Shown: positions 1-6,782 of the stretch, in pieces
How positions within the stretch are numbered: the first letter of the stretch is position 1
How the letters are laid out: every line of letters starts with the position of its first letter
Source: Planomonospora sp. ID67723
Lineage (GTDB): Bacteria; Actinomycetota; Actinomycetes; Streptosporangiales; Streptosporangiaceae
Length of the DNA: 64,000 nt
NCBI RefSeq assembly: GCF_015711605.1
Contig: NZ_JABTEZ010000003.1
Coordinates: 434,001 to 498,000 of the forward strand
Direction: 5' to 3'
The notes under the pieces: model-generated
What the model was told of the DNA's origin: nothing
Database searches by the model: none
The model's input: only the letters and a program-made list of their open reading frames with translations
Program-made: the position numbers and the translations under genes

Positions 1-2
1 AG

Positions 3-779
3 CTGCCGGTCATCCGGCCGGTGCGCGTGCGGGCCGTCCGCGACGGCGGCGAACGCCTGGTCGTGGAGACCGACGCCGGAACCTGGCACGCCCGTATCGT
101 GATCAGCGCCACCGGCACCTGGTGGCGGCCGTACGTGCCGCACTGTCCCGGCATCGGCGACTTCGGCGGCCGCCAGCTGCACACCGCCACCTACCCGGGC
201 CCGGAACCCTTCCACGGCATGAGCGCGGTGGTCGTGGGCGGCGGCAACTCCGCCGCGCAGATCCTGGCCGAGCTCTCCACCGTGGCCGCCACCACCTGGA
301 CCACCCTGCGCCCGCCCCGGCTGCTGCCCGACGAGATCGACGGCCGGGCGCTGTTCGACCTGGCCACCCGCCGCGCCCGCTCCGCCGACGCGGTGAGCAT
401 CTCCGATCTGGGCGACATCGTCGCCACGGCGGCCGTGCGCGAGGCCCGCGACCGGGGCGTTCTCAAGGCCGACCCGATGTTCACCCGCCTCACTCCGACC
501 GGTGTGGCCTGGGCCGACGGAACCGAACTGGCATGTGACGCGATCATCTGGTGCACCGGGTTCCGGCCCGCCCTCGGACACCTGGCCCCGCTGAGGCTCC
601 GCGGCTCCGACGGGGTGATCCCGACCGACGGCACCCGCGCGCTCGGCGAACCCCGCCTGCACCTGCTCGGCTACGGCGACTGGACCGGGCCCGCCTCCGC
701 GACGCTGATCGGCGCCGGTCGCAGCGCCCGCGCGGCCGTCGCCGAGATCGCGCGGCAGCTCACCCCGTACAGGACCTGA
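3..779 (+). CDS. FMO-like flavin-dependent oxidoreductase, C-terminal part (cut by window edge)
   Basis: The reading frame is open back to base 3, so the N-terminus with the FAD Rossmann motif lies outside the window. The visible 258 residues contain the segment ISATGTWWRP, a second nucleotide-binding motif VVVGGGNSAAQ (NADPH Rossmann fold), the CTGFRP signature near the end of FAD/NADPH monooxygenases, and a C-terminal GAGRSA stretch. This layout fits flavin-containing monooxygenases of the ArsO/CzcO type. The arsN-like and arsR genes 2.5 kb downstream favour a role in arsenic or antibiotic detoxification, but that is context only. A GTG at 21 is an internal valine codon rather than a start, since homologous sequence continues upstream of it. 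Confidence 0.8.
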   Translation: MPVIRPVRVRAVRDGGERLVVETDAGTWHARIVISATGTWWRPYVPHCPGIGDFGGRQLHTATYPGPEPFHGMSAVVVGGGNSAAQILAELSTVAATTWTTLRPPRLLPDEIDGRALFDLATRRARSADAVSISDLGDIVATAAVREARDRGVLKADPMFTRLTPTGVAWADGTELACDAIIWCTGFRPALGHLAPLRLRGSDGVIPTDGTRALGEPRLHLLGYGDWTGPASATLIGAGRSARAAVAEIARQLTPYRT

Positions 780-932
780 CTCCGGCTCCCGCCACGCGCG
801 GGAATCCGGGCTCCGGCCCACTCTCGATCATCGCGGTGGCGCGGAGCGAGAGGCGATGGCCGGCTGTGGAGGGAGGGCGCGAATCCTCAGGAGGCCGGAG
901 CCGGCCGCGTGGCGTTCGAGGTCCCGTACCGG

Positions 933-3125
933 TCAGGGCGTCTCGCTCTCGTCCGCAGGCGGTGCCGCACCGGCACCGGCACCGGCACCGGCAGCGGTGG
1001 CGGTGGCGGAGGCGGAGGGCAGCGTGAAATGAAACCGCGACCCTCCGCCGGGGTTGTCCTCGACGCCGATCGAGCCGCCGTGCCGTTCGACGATGCGCTT
1101 GCAGATGGCCAGGCCGAGCCCGCTGCCGGTGTAGGAGCCGTCCTGGTGCGCCCGGTGGAAGTTCTCGAAGATCACCTCGTGCTGTCCCGGCGGGATGCCG
1201 ATACCGCGATCGGCGATCTCGGTCCGGATCCACCCCGGTCGCTCGGGCGCGGAGCTGACGGTGATCTCCGGCCGCACCCCCGGGGCGGTGTACTTCACCG
1301 CGTTGCCGATCAGGTTGTCCAGCAGCTGGCGCACCAGCGCCCGGTCGGCCCGGACCGTGTCCAGGTCGCCGATGTGGAAGACCGGCTCCCACGCCTGGTC
1401 GGGACCCGCCGGGAGATCGCCGCGGGCGGCGGCGATCTCCCGCACGACCCGTCCCAGATCGACCGGGACGGGGATGATCGGCGCGTCCCGGGCGGCGGTG
1501 TGGGCCAGCAGGTCCTGGATCAGCTCCCGCATCCGGGCCGAGGCCCGCTGGATACGGCCGATGCTGTCACCCACCCCCCCCGGGACGTCGTCGCCGGCCT
1601 CGGCCTCCACCGCGGCGGCCAGGATGTGCATCCAGCCGTCGATGGTGGTCAGGGGGTTGAGCAGGTCGTGGGCCACCACGCCGGCGAAGGCGGTCAGTTC
1701 GTCGCGGTGCCGCCGCTCGGCGGTGACGTCGTGGAAGACCACGACCGCCGCGCCGTCGTCCACCGGCAGCCGGGTGGCACTGACGTTGAGCATGCGCTCC
1801 TCGGCCATGCCGGGTACCCGCACGAGCACGTCCATGTCGCGCACCTCCTGTCCGGCCAGAGCCAGCCGGTACGGCATCCGCTCCGCCCCGATGGGCGTCC
1901 CGTCCGGGTGGAACAGGCGGTGGTCGGCGACGCTGCCCGTGACACCGTCGACACCGAGCAGGCGCCGGGCGGCTGGGTTGCTCATGACGAAACGTCCGTT
2001 GGCGTCGATGACGACCAATCCATCACCCATCGACTCGACGATCGCCGACAGCGTCCAGGCCTGCCTGGACGTCTCCCTCTCGGCGGCGGCCAGCTGGCTC
2101 ACCAGCCGCTCCCGCTCGTCGCGGCTGAGCGCCAGGGCCAGGCCGACCACCGCGATCACCCCGACGAAGACCTGCGCCACGAGCACCCGGGCGGCGGGCG
2201 AGTCGACTATGGCGAACGGGCCGCTGTCGTACATGGTGAAGACGATGGCGACCATACCGGTGACGAGGCTGTGCAGCGCCACGATGGCGGTGCTGAATCG
2301 TACGGCCGCCCAGACCGTCACCGCGATCAGCAGGAACGCCAACGGCAGATCGTGCCTGATGCCGAACGTCACGAGGTAGGCCACCCCCGATGCCGTCAGC
2401 AAGGCGCAGAACTCGATGTTCCGCCAGCCGCCGGCCTGGTCTGCCGCTTCTCGCACCGCCCGCCATGATGAGGCCCGCTGCCGGGCCCGCCGGTCGAGCA
2501 GACGCCCCAGGCACAGGCCCAGCGCGGGGATCGCCATCATGTTCACGCTGTTGCGCGCCCACCACGCCATGGCGCTCGGGGCCGACCACTGGCCGGTGAT
2601 CGTCCCCATGACGGTGGGGACGATCAGCGCGCCGACCGTCGCCCCGGCGGCCGCGGCCGCCAGCAGGCCCCACAGATGCCGCACCCGCTCGAAACCCTCC
2701 CACGGGCGGGAGGCCCACAGATCCGGGCAGACCCGCCTGAGCACCTGCAGGAACACCAGCATCTGCGCCAGGTTCACCGCGGTGAAGAAGACGGCGGACG
2801 GCAAGGTCGCGCCGGTCAGCATGTTGACGACGATGAAGATCATCGCCATTGCCGACACGTCCAGCCACCGGGACCGCTCGTGCCGCTGCACCAGCAGCCA
2901 CAGCGCCCCTACTCCGGCCGCCGGCCACACCAGGCCGAGCGTCTCCCCTCCGGCCAGCTCCAGCCGCCCGGCGAACGTCGCGACCAGGTGCAGCACGGCG
3001 AACATCGCGGTACGGCGCAGCGCCGTACCCCTGCCGGACATCGGCGGGCCGTCCGCGTGGTCGGGCCCTGGTGATCGGCGCGGGTCCGATGCTGCCGCGC
3101 CGATGGCCGGATTCAACCTTGTCAC
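933..3125 (-). CDS. MASE1-PAS sensor histidine kinase
   Basis: Membrane sensor kinase of 730 residues. The N-terminal ~330 residues carry about eight hydrophobic segments with the LVWPAAGVGALWLL pattern of the MASE1 sensory domain. A PAS domain follows (IVESMGDGLVVIDANGRFVMSNPAARRLLG). The kinase core has the H-box VVAHDLLNPLTTIDGW, an N-box LLDNLIGNAVKY and G-boxes DRGIGIPPG and GSGLGLAICKRIVERHGG, so it should autophosphorylate. No response regulator is adjacent, so it is an orphan kinase here. The GTG start at 3125 lacks a clear ribosome site; an ATG at codon 29 is an alternative. The extreme C-terminus is an Ala/Gly repeat tail encoded by a hexanucleotide repeat. Confidence 0.9.
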   Translation of the reverse strand: MTRLNPAIGAAASDPRRSPGPDHADGPPMSGRGTALRRTAMFAVLHLVATFAGRLELAGGETLGLVWPAAGVGALWLLVQRHERSRWLDVSAMAMIFIVVNMLTGATLPSAVFFTAVNLAQMLVFLQVLRRVCPDLWASRPWEGFERVRHLWGLLAAAAAGATVGALIVPTVMGTITGQWSAPSAMAWWARNSVNMMAIPALGLCLGRLLDRRARQRASSWRAVREAADQAGGWRNIEFCALLTASGVAYLVTFGIRHDLPLAFLLIAVTVWAAVRFSTAIVALHSLVTGMVAIVFTMYDSGPFAIVDSPAARVLVAQVFVGVIAVVGLALALSRDERERLVSQLAAAERETSRQAWTLSAIVESMGDGLVVIDANGRFVMSNPAARRLLGVDGVTGSVADHRLFHPDGTPIGAERMPYRLALAGQEVRDMDVLVRVPGMAEERMLNVSATRLPVDDGAAVVVFHDVTAERRHRDELTAFAGVVAHDLLNPLTTIDGWMHILAAAVEAEAGDDVPGGVGDSIGRIQRASARMRELIQDLLAHTAARDAPIIPVPVDLGRVVREIAAARGDLPAGPDQAWEPVFHIGDLDTVRADRALVRQLLDNLIGNAVKYTAPGVRPEITVSSAPERPGWIRTEIADRGIGIPPGQHEVIFENFHRAHQDGSYTGSGLGLAICKRIVERHGGSIGVEDNPGGGSRFHFTLPSASATATAAGAGAGAGAAPPADESETP
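966..1020 (-). repeat. hexanucleotide repeat in the histidine-kinase C-terminal tail
   Basis: Four tandem CACCGG units followed by GGCGGT/GGAGGC-like units encode the SASATATAAGAGAGAGAAPP tail after the ATPase core. The repeat keeps the reading frame and would tolerate unit gain or loss. Confidence 0.6.
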
Positions 3126-3236
3126 AGGTGTTTCATCCCCCGCAGGCCGCGCGCTATCCGGCCACTGAACCCCGGCGTCCGCAGGCGGGCCGTCCGAGGG
3201 CGTCGCGGCGGCCGCACACCGCTCGCCCCGGTACGG

Positions 3237-3800
3237 TCACCGGCCGGCGACGGTGCTGCGCCGCTCCAGCAGCACGACGTCCCGCCAGACGCCGAGACGG
3301 CGCCCGACGCGCTCGCGGGTGCCCACGACCCGGAACCCCAGAGCCCGGTGCAACGCCAGACTGGGGGCGTTCTCCGGGAAGACGCCCGACTGGATCGTCC
3401 AGATCCCCGCGTCCTCGGAGGCGGTGATGAAGGCCGCCAGCAGGGCCCGGCCGACGCCGTGGGCCTGGCATCCGGGGTGGACGTAGACGCTGTGCTCGAC
3501 CACCCCGGCATACACGCACCGGGACGAGACGGGTGAGGCCGCGATCCAGCCGACGACCTCGCCGCCGGCGGTGTCGGCGACCACGTACCGCAGGTGCGGA
3601 AGCCTGCTCGAGGTGAAGTCGTCCCAGCTCGGGGCGGTGGTCTCGAAACTGGCCTGGCCGGTGTCCAGGCCCGCCTGGTAGATCGCCAGCACCTGGGCGG
3701 CGTCGCCCTCGCGCATCGGGCGGATCTCCAGGCCGGAGCCGGCGGCCCGGGTCACGCCGACCGGGCCGAAGCGGTGCTCGGCGATCTCGTCATGTGCCAT
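3237..3800 (-). CDS. arsN: GNAT N-acetyltransferase, ArsN1/phosphinothricin acetyltransferase type
   Basis: A 187-residue GNAT protein. It shows the family-typical IRPMREGDAAQVLAIYQAGLDTGQASFET opening, the SVYVHPGCQAHGVGRALL acetyl-CoA-binding motif A, and the NAPSLALHRALGFRVVGTRE segment before a C-terminal DVVLLER strand. This profile is that of phosphinothricin acetyltransferases and their ArsN relatives, which acetylate arsenical analogues of glutamate or glutamine. The ATG at 3800 is chosen over the GTG at 3815 because AAGGAG lies six bases ahead of it. The gene overlaps the end of arsR by 11 bases, so the two should be translationally coupled and arsenite-inducible. Choosing arsN over a general herbicide or antibiotic acetylase depends on the arsR partner. 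Confidence 0.75.
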   Translation of the reverse strand: MAHDEIAEHRFGPVGVTRAAGSGLEIRPMREGDAAQVLAIYQAGLDTGQASFETTAPSWDDFTSSRLPHLRYVVADTAGGEVVGWIAASPVSSRCVYAGVVEHSVYVHPGCQAHGVGRALLAAFITASEDAGIWTIQSGVFPENAPSLALHRALGFRVVGTRERVGRRLGVWRDVVLLERRSTVAGR

Positions 3801-4146
3801 CGCAGGCTCCTTCACTCGCAGAGGGGCGGGCCGGGACGGGGGTCCCCATCACCACGTCGGCGGCGGTGGGGAAGCAGCTCACGCACGCCTCGTTGATCCG
3901 GTACAGGCTCGCGGTGCCCTGGCGCTCCACCAGGACGAACCGGACCTCGGCCAGGATTTTCAGATGGTGCGAGACCGTGGACTGGCCCACCCCGGAGGCC
4001 GCGACGATCTCCCCGACGGTCATGGGCGCCCGCCGGCGGGCCAGCAGCGAGACGAGCTGGATGCGAGTGGCGTCGGCCAGCGCCTTGAACCAGCTCGCGT
4101 ACTCCTCGGCGGAGGCGCGGTCCAGTGGTTCCGTGTCCTTATTCAT
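3790..4146 (-). CDS. arsR: ArsR/SmtB-family metalloregulator
   Basis: A 118-residue winged-helix repressor. The recognition helix region SGVGQSTVSHHLKILAEVRFVLVERQGTASLYR is that of ArsR proteins. Instead of the classical CVC box in the DNA-binding helix, it has a C-terminal Cys88-x-x-Cys91 pair (ACVSCFPTAAD), which is the kind of secondary arsenite site seen in actinobacterial ArsR branches. It begins inside a 29-bp palindrome, so autorepression is likely. It leads the arsR-arsN operon. Confidence 0.88.
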   Translation of the reverse strand: MNKDTEPLDRASAEEYASWFKALADATRIQLVSLLARRRAPMTVGEIVAASGVGQSTVSHHLKILAEVRFVLVERQGTASLYRINEACVSCFPTAADVVMGTPVPARPSASEGACDGT

Positions 4147-4170
4147 CGATAATCGACGATATTCGATGAA
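4142..4170 (-). promoter_or_regulatory. ArsR operator palindrome overlapping the arsR start
   Basis: TTCATCGA at 4142-4149 and TCGATGAA at 4163-4170 form a perfect 8-bp inverted repeat around an AT-rich centre. The arsR start codon (4144-4146) lies inside the left arm. On the minus strand a GAATAT hexamer (4164-4159) inside the palindrome could be the -10 box, giving a nearly leaderless arsR mRNA. A repressor bound here would block both transcription and start-site access. Confidence 0.7.
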
Positions 4171-4302
4171 GTTGCCGATCGCAACGCCTCACCCCGCGCG
4201 AAGCTGTCGACGCCCGGCTCGGGAGTGACGCGGTGAGACGATCCTCGCCGTGTCGCCCGGGAAAGCGGTCCGGGAGGACACCGCTCGGGTACGTTGGGGC
4301 CG

Positions 4303-5349
4303 GTGAAGGATCAGCACGCGAAGGTTGCGCGGCCGGGGCGGGTCCACCGGCCGGGCGGGCGGACGACGCCCGCTCAGGGAGACGCCGCGGGCGGCGGGGT
4401 GCCGGGCGCGGGCCGGTCGCGCGGGAAGCCGCTGGCCGCCTCGCTCGTCGGCCTGGCCGTCGCGATCTCCGGTTGCACCGGCGCGCAGAGCGCCGCCTCA
4501 CCGGCCGCTCCCGGCGCGGTGGTGACGCGGCCGGCTCAGGCGCAGTCGGCTCCGCCGGCGAAGCAGCTCACGCGCCGGGCACCGGCCCCGCCCGCCCCGG
4601 ACGCGGCGATTCCCAAGGACGCCTCCCGGCTGGCCCGCGCCCTGACCGGCACCACCGCACAACTCCGGCGTGCCATCGACGACTGGGTGCGCGCCGGAGG
4701 CCCCGCCGGAGGGCGGCCCCCGGAGCCGGTGGCGCTGCTGGCCCTGCACCAGCAGCGCATCTACCGCTACCTGGCCCGCAACCAGAAGACCGCCTCCCGC
4801 ACCTACGCCGAACTGCCCAAAGCCCTGGCCGGGCCGGCCAGGGCCAACGTGACGGCCATCCGGGACCTGCTGTCCCTGGCCCACCCCGTCAGCGATCCGG
4901 CGAAGTTCCGCGTCAGGCAGCCCGAGCCCGCCGACGCCCTGCTCGGCCACTTCCGGCACGCCGAACGCCGCTTCGGCGTCGACTGGGAGATCCTGGCGGC
5001 GGTGATGTTCGTCGAGACCAAGTTCGGCCGTGTGCGCTCGCCCAGCCACACCGGTGCCAAGGGACCGATGCAGTTCATGCCGGGCACCTGGGCGGCCTAC
5101 GGGATGGGCGGGGACGTCCACGACACCCGCGACGCCATCCTCGCCGCGGCCAACTACCTGCACGCCTCGGGGGCGCCGCGGAACTACCGGCGGGCGCTGT
5201 ACGCCTACAACCACTCCTGGGCCTACGTCAACGCGGTACGGCTGCACGCGCGTCAGATCAAGCAGGACATCCGCAACTACTACGCCTACTACAACTGGCA
5301 GGTGTTCGTGATCACCACTCGGGGCGAGCGCCGCCTGAGCGGCCCCTGA
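4303..5349 (+). CDS. lipoprotein lytic transglycosylase (SLT/GH23-like)
   Basis: About 348 residues. The N-terminus has basic residues, the hydrophobic run LAASLVGLAVAI and a lipobox-like ISGC, so export and lipidation are likely. A Pro/Ala-rich linker leads to a C-terminal transglycosylase domain: DWEILAAVMFVETKFGRVRS (catalytic Glu in VETKFG), GAKGPMQFMPGTWAAYG, then NYLHASG and ALYAYNHSWAYV. It should cleave glycan strands of peptidoglycan at the outer membrane face. Start choice is uncertain: TTG 4294, GTG 4303 and GTG 4399 are all in frame; the last gives the tightest signal peptide. Confidence 0.85.
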   Translation: MKDQHAKVARPGRVHRPGGRTTPAQGDAAGGGVPGAGRSRGKPLAASLVGLAVAISGCTGAQSAASPAAPGAVVTRPAQAQSAPPAKQLTRRAPAPPAPDAAIPKDASRLARALTGTTAQLRRAIDDWVRAGGPAGGRPPEPVALLALHQQRIYRYLARNQKTASRTYAELPKALAGPARANVTAIRDLLSLAHPVSDPAKFRVRQPEPADALLGHFRHAERRFGVDWEILAAVMFVETKFGRVRSPSHTGAKGPMQFMPGTWAAYGMGGDVHDTRDAILAAANYLHASGAPRNYRRALYAYNHSWAYVNAVRLHARQIKQDIRNYYAYYNWQVFVITTRGERRLSGP

Positions 5350-5371
5350 CCCCGCGGCGCCACTCCTCGGC

Positions 5372-5406
5372 ACGACCGGTCACCGGGCTTGCCGGTGGCC
5401 GGTCGT
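5372..5406 (+). terminator. hairpin terminator after the transglycosylase gene
   Basis: A 15-bp stem (one G-T wobble) with the five-base loop GCTTG lies 22 bases after the stop codon. There is no T-tract, as is common in high-GC actinomycetes. Confidence 0.65.
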
Positions 5407-5524
5407 CGCGTCGACGGGCCGGTGCGGACGGGCCAGGCCTCCCCGCGACGGTGGTGATCTCCAGGCCGGTCCGGGAGGGCGTAGAGTTCCGGGATCATCC
5501 GCCTGATCCTCCCCGGGAGCCGCC

Positions 5525-5809
5525 TTGATCATCGTGTCCGGGAAACTGTACGTGGACCCGGAGGTCCGCGAGGGATACCTGAACGGATGCCTGGGCGTCA
5601 TCAGACAGGCGCGGACCTCTCCCGGCTGCCTCGACTTCGTGCTCTCGGCCGACCCGGTCGAGCCGGGCCGGATCAACGTGTACGAGCGGTGGGAGTCCGA
5701 CCTGCACCTGCAGCGCTTCCGCGGTGCGGGTCAGGAGCCCGACCAACTGGCCGAGATCCGCGTCGCGCAGGTGGAGAAGTACCGCATCTCCTCCGTCGAA
5801 GCCCCCTGA
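5525..5809 (+). CDS. antibiotic-biosynthesis-monooxygenase (ABM) domain protein
   Basis: A 94-residue single ABM-fold protein: VSGKLYVDPEVREGYLNGC, then SPGCLDFVLSADPVEPGRINVYERWESDLHLQRF, then a final strand. The family comprises small ferredoxin-like dimers, including quinol- or polyketide-modifying monooxygenases and heme-degrading IsdG relatives; the substrate here cannot be told. TTG at 5525 follows GGGAG at a good distance. It converges on the downstream hydrolase with only 16 bases between the stop codons. Confidence 0.85.
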   Translation: MIIVSGKLYVDPEVREGYLNGCLGVIRQARTSPGCLDFVLSADPVEPGRINVYERWESDLHLQRFRGAGQEPDQLAEIRVAQVEKYRISSVEAP

Positions 5810-5825
5810 GGGGCCGGGTACGGCC

Positions 5826-6581
5826 TCACAGTCCGGCGAGCGCGGCCACGGCGTCCCCGACCGCCTCGGGGTCCTCGCCCGGCACCTCGTGGCCGCTGTC
5901 CCCGGCCACCATGAGCCTGCTGCGGGAGGACTTCGCGGCGAGGTCCTGCTGCGCCTTGAGCCACGGCTCGCTCACACCCTTCCCTCGCCGCAGCACCACC
6001 AGGGGAAGCTCTCCGAGCGACCCCGTCCTGGCGACCTCCCGCTCCACCGCCTCCAGGTCCAGCCCTTCACGTCCCTGGCGCACGTCCTTCCAGGTGCGCA
6101 CGCCCAGGGCGGCCAGCAGGCCGTGGCCGGGGTCGACGGTGTCGGCGAGCACCATGCCGGCCACCCGCTCCGGGTGCCGGTCGGCGAAGAGCAGGGCGGG
6201 ATAGCCGCCGAAGGAGTGCGCCACGAGGATCACCGGCGCCGCGGGGTCGGCGTGGTCGGCGACGGCGGCCAGCTCGGACACCAGGTCGTCGGCCGCGCGC
6301 CCGGTTCGTGCGGGGTCGGGGCTCTGCCCGGTTCCCGGCCGGTCGTATCTGCAGGTGCGGTGCTCGTCCGACAGGACCCGCTGGGCGTCGGCCAGGTTCC
6401 CGGAGTTCGCGCGGTCGCCGATGCCGTGGACCATGACGACCGCCGGGCTCCCGGTGCCGGTGCACGTGACGCTCTGCCGCACTGCGCCGAGCAGTTCCGG
6501 CTCCGGCCCGTTCCGGCCGCACGCCGAGGCGGAGACCACGACGGCCAGGGTGAGGGCGACCATGGGCGCGAACCGGGGCAT
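5826..6581 (-). CDS. secreted or lipid-anchored alpha/beta hydrolase
   Basis: A 251-residue alpha/beta-hydrolase. It has an export signal with a cysteine (MPRFAPMVALTLAVVVSASAC), the oxyanion strand VVMVHGIGD, the nucleophile elbow VAHSFGGY, and a C-terminal GDSGHEVPGEDPE supplying the catalytic His. An Asp in LADTVDPGH or nearby completes the triad. ATG 6581 is preceded by AGGAGG; an upstream in-frame start lacks such a site. Substrate is unknown, and esterase or lipase-like activity is the default inference. The cysteine context (ASAC) makes lipidation possible rather than certain. Confidence 0.85.
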   Translation of the reverse strand: MPRFAPMVALTLAVVVSASACGRNGPEPELLGAVRQSVTCTGTGSPAVVMVHGIGDRANSGNLADAQRVLSDEHRTCRYDRPGTGQSPDPARTGRAADDLVSELAAVADHADPAAPVILVAHSFGGYPALLFADRHPERVAGMVLADTVDPGHGLLAALGVRTWKDVRQGREGLDLEAVEREVARTGSLGELPLVVLRRGKGVSEPWLKAQQDLAAKSSRSRLMVAGDSGHEVPGEDPEAVGDAVAALAGL

Positions 6582-6782
6582 CGGTCCTCCTGAAGGCTCC
6601 GCCTCGCGGGCCGAGGACGGAGTGATCACAGTTTTCCGGACCGGAGGACCCCTCGTCATCGTCGCCGCGGATGAGGCCGCCCTCCACCGGAGGCAGGAGA
6701 TCCGCCCCGGCGCGTGCGGGGTCTCGCCGATGGGCGGTTACGCCCCTCGCCGGCCCCTGGCGTCCTGCGGCCCGGCCCGCTG

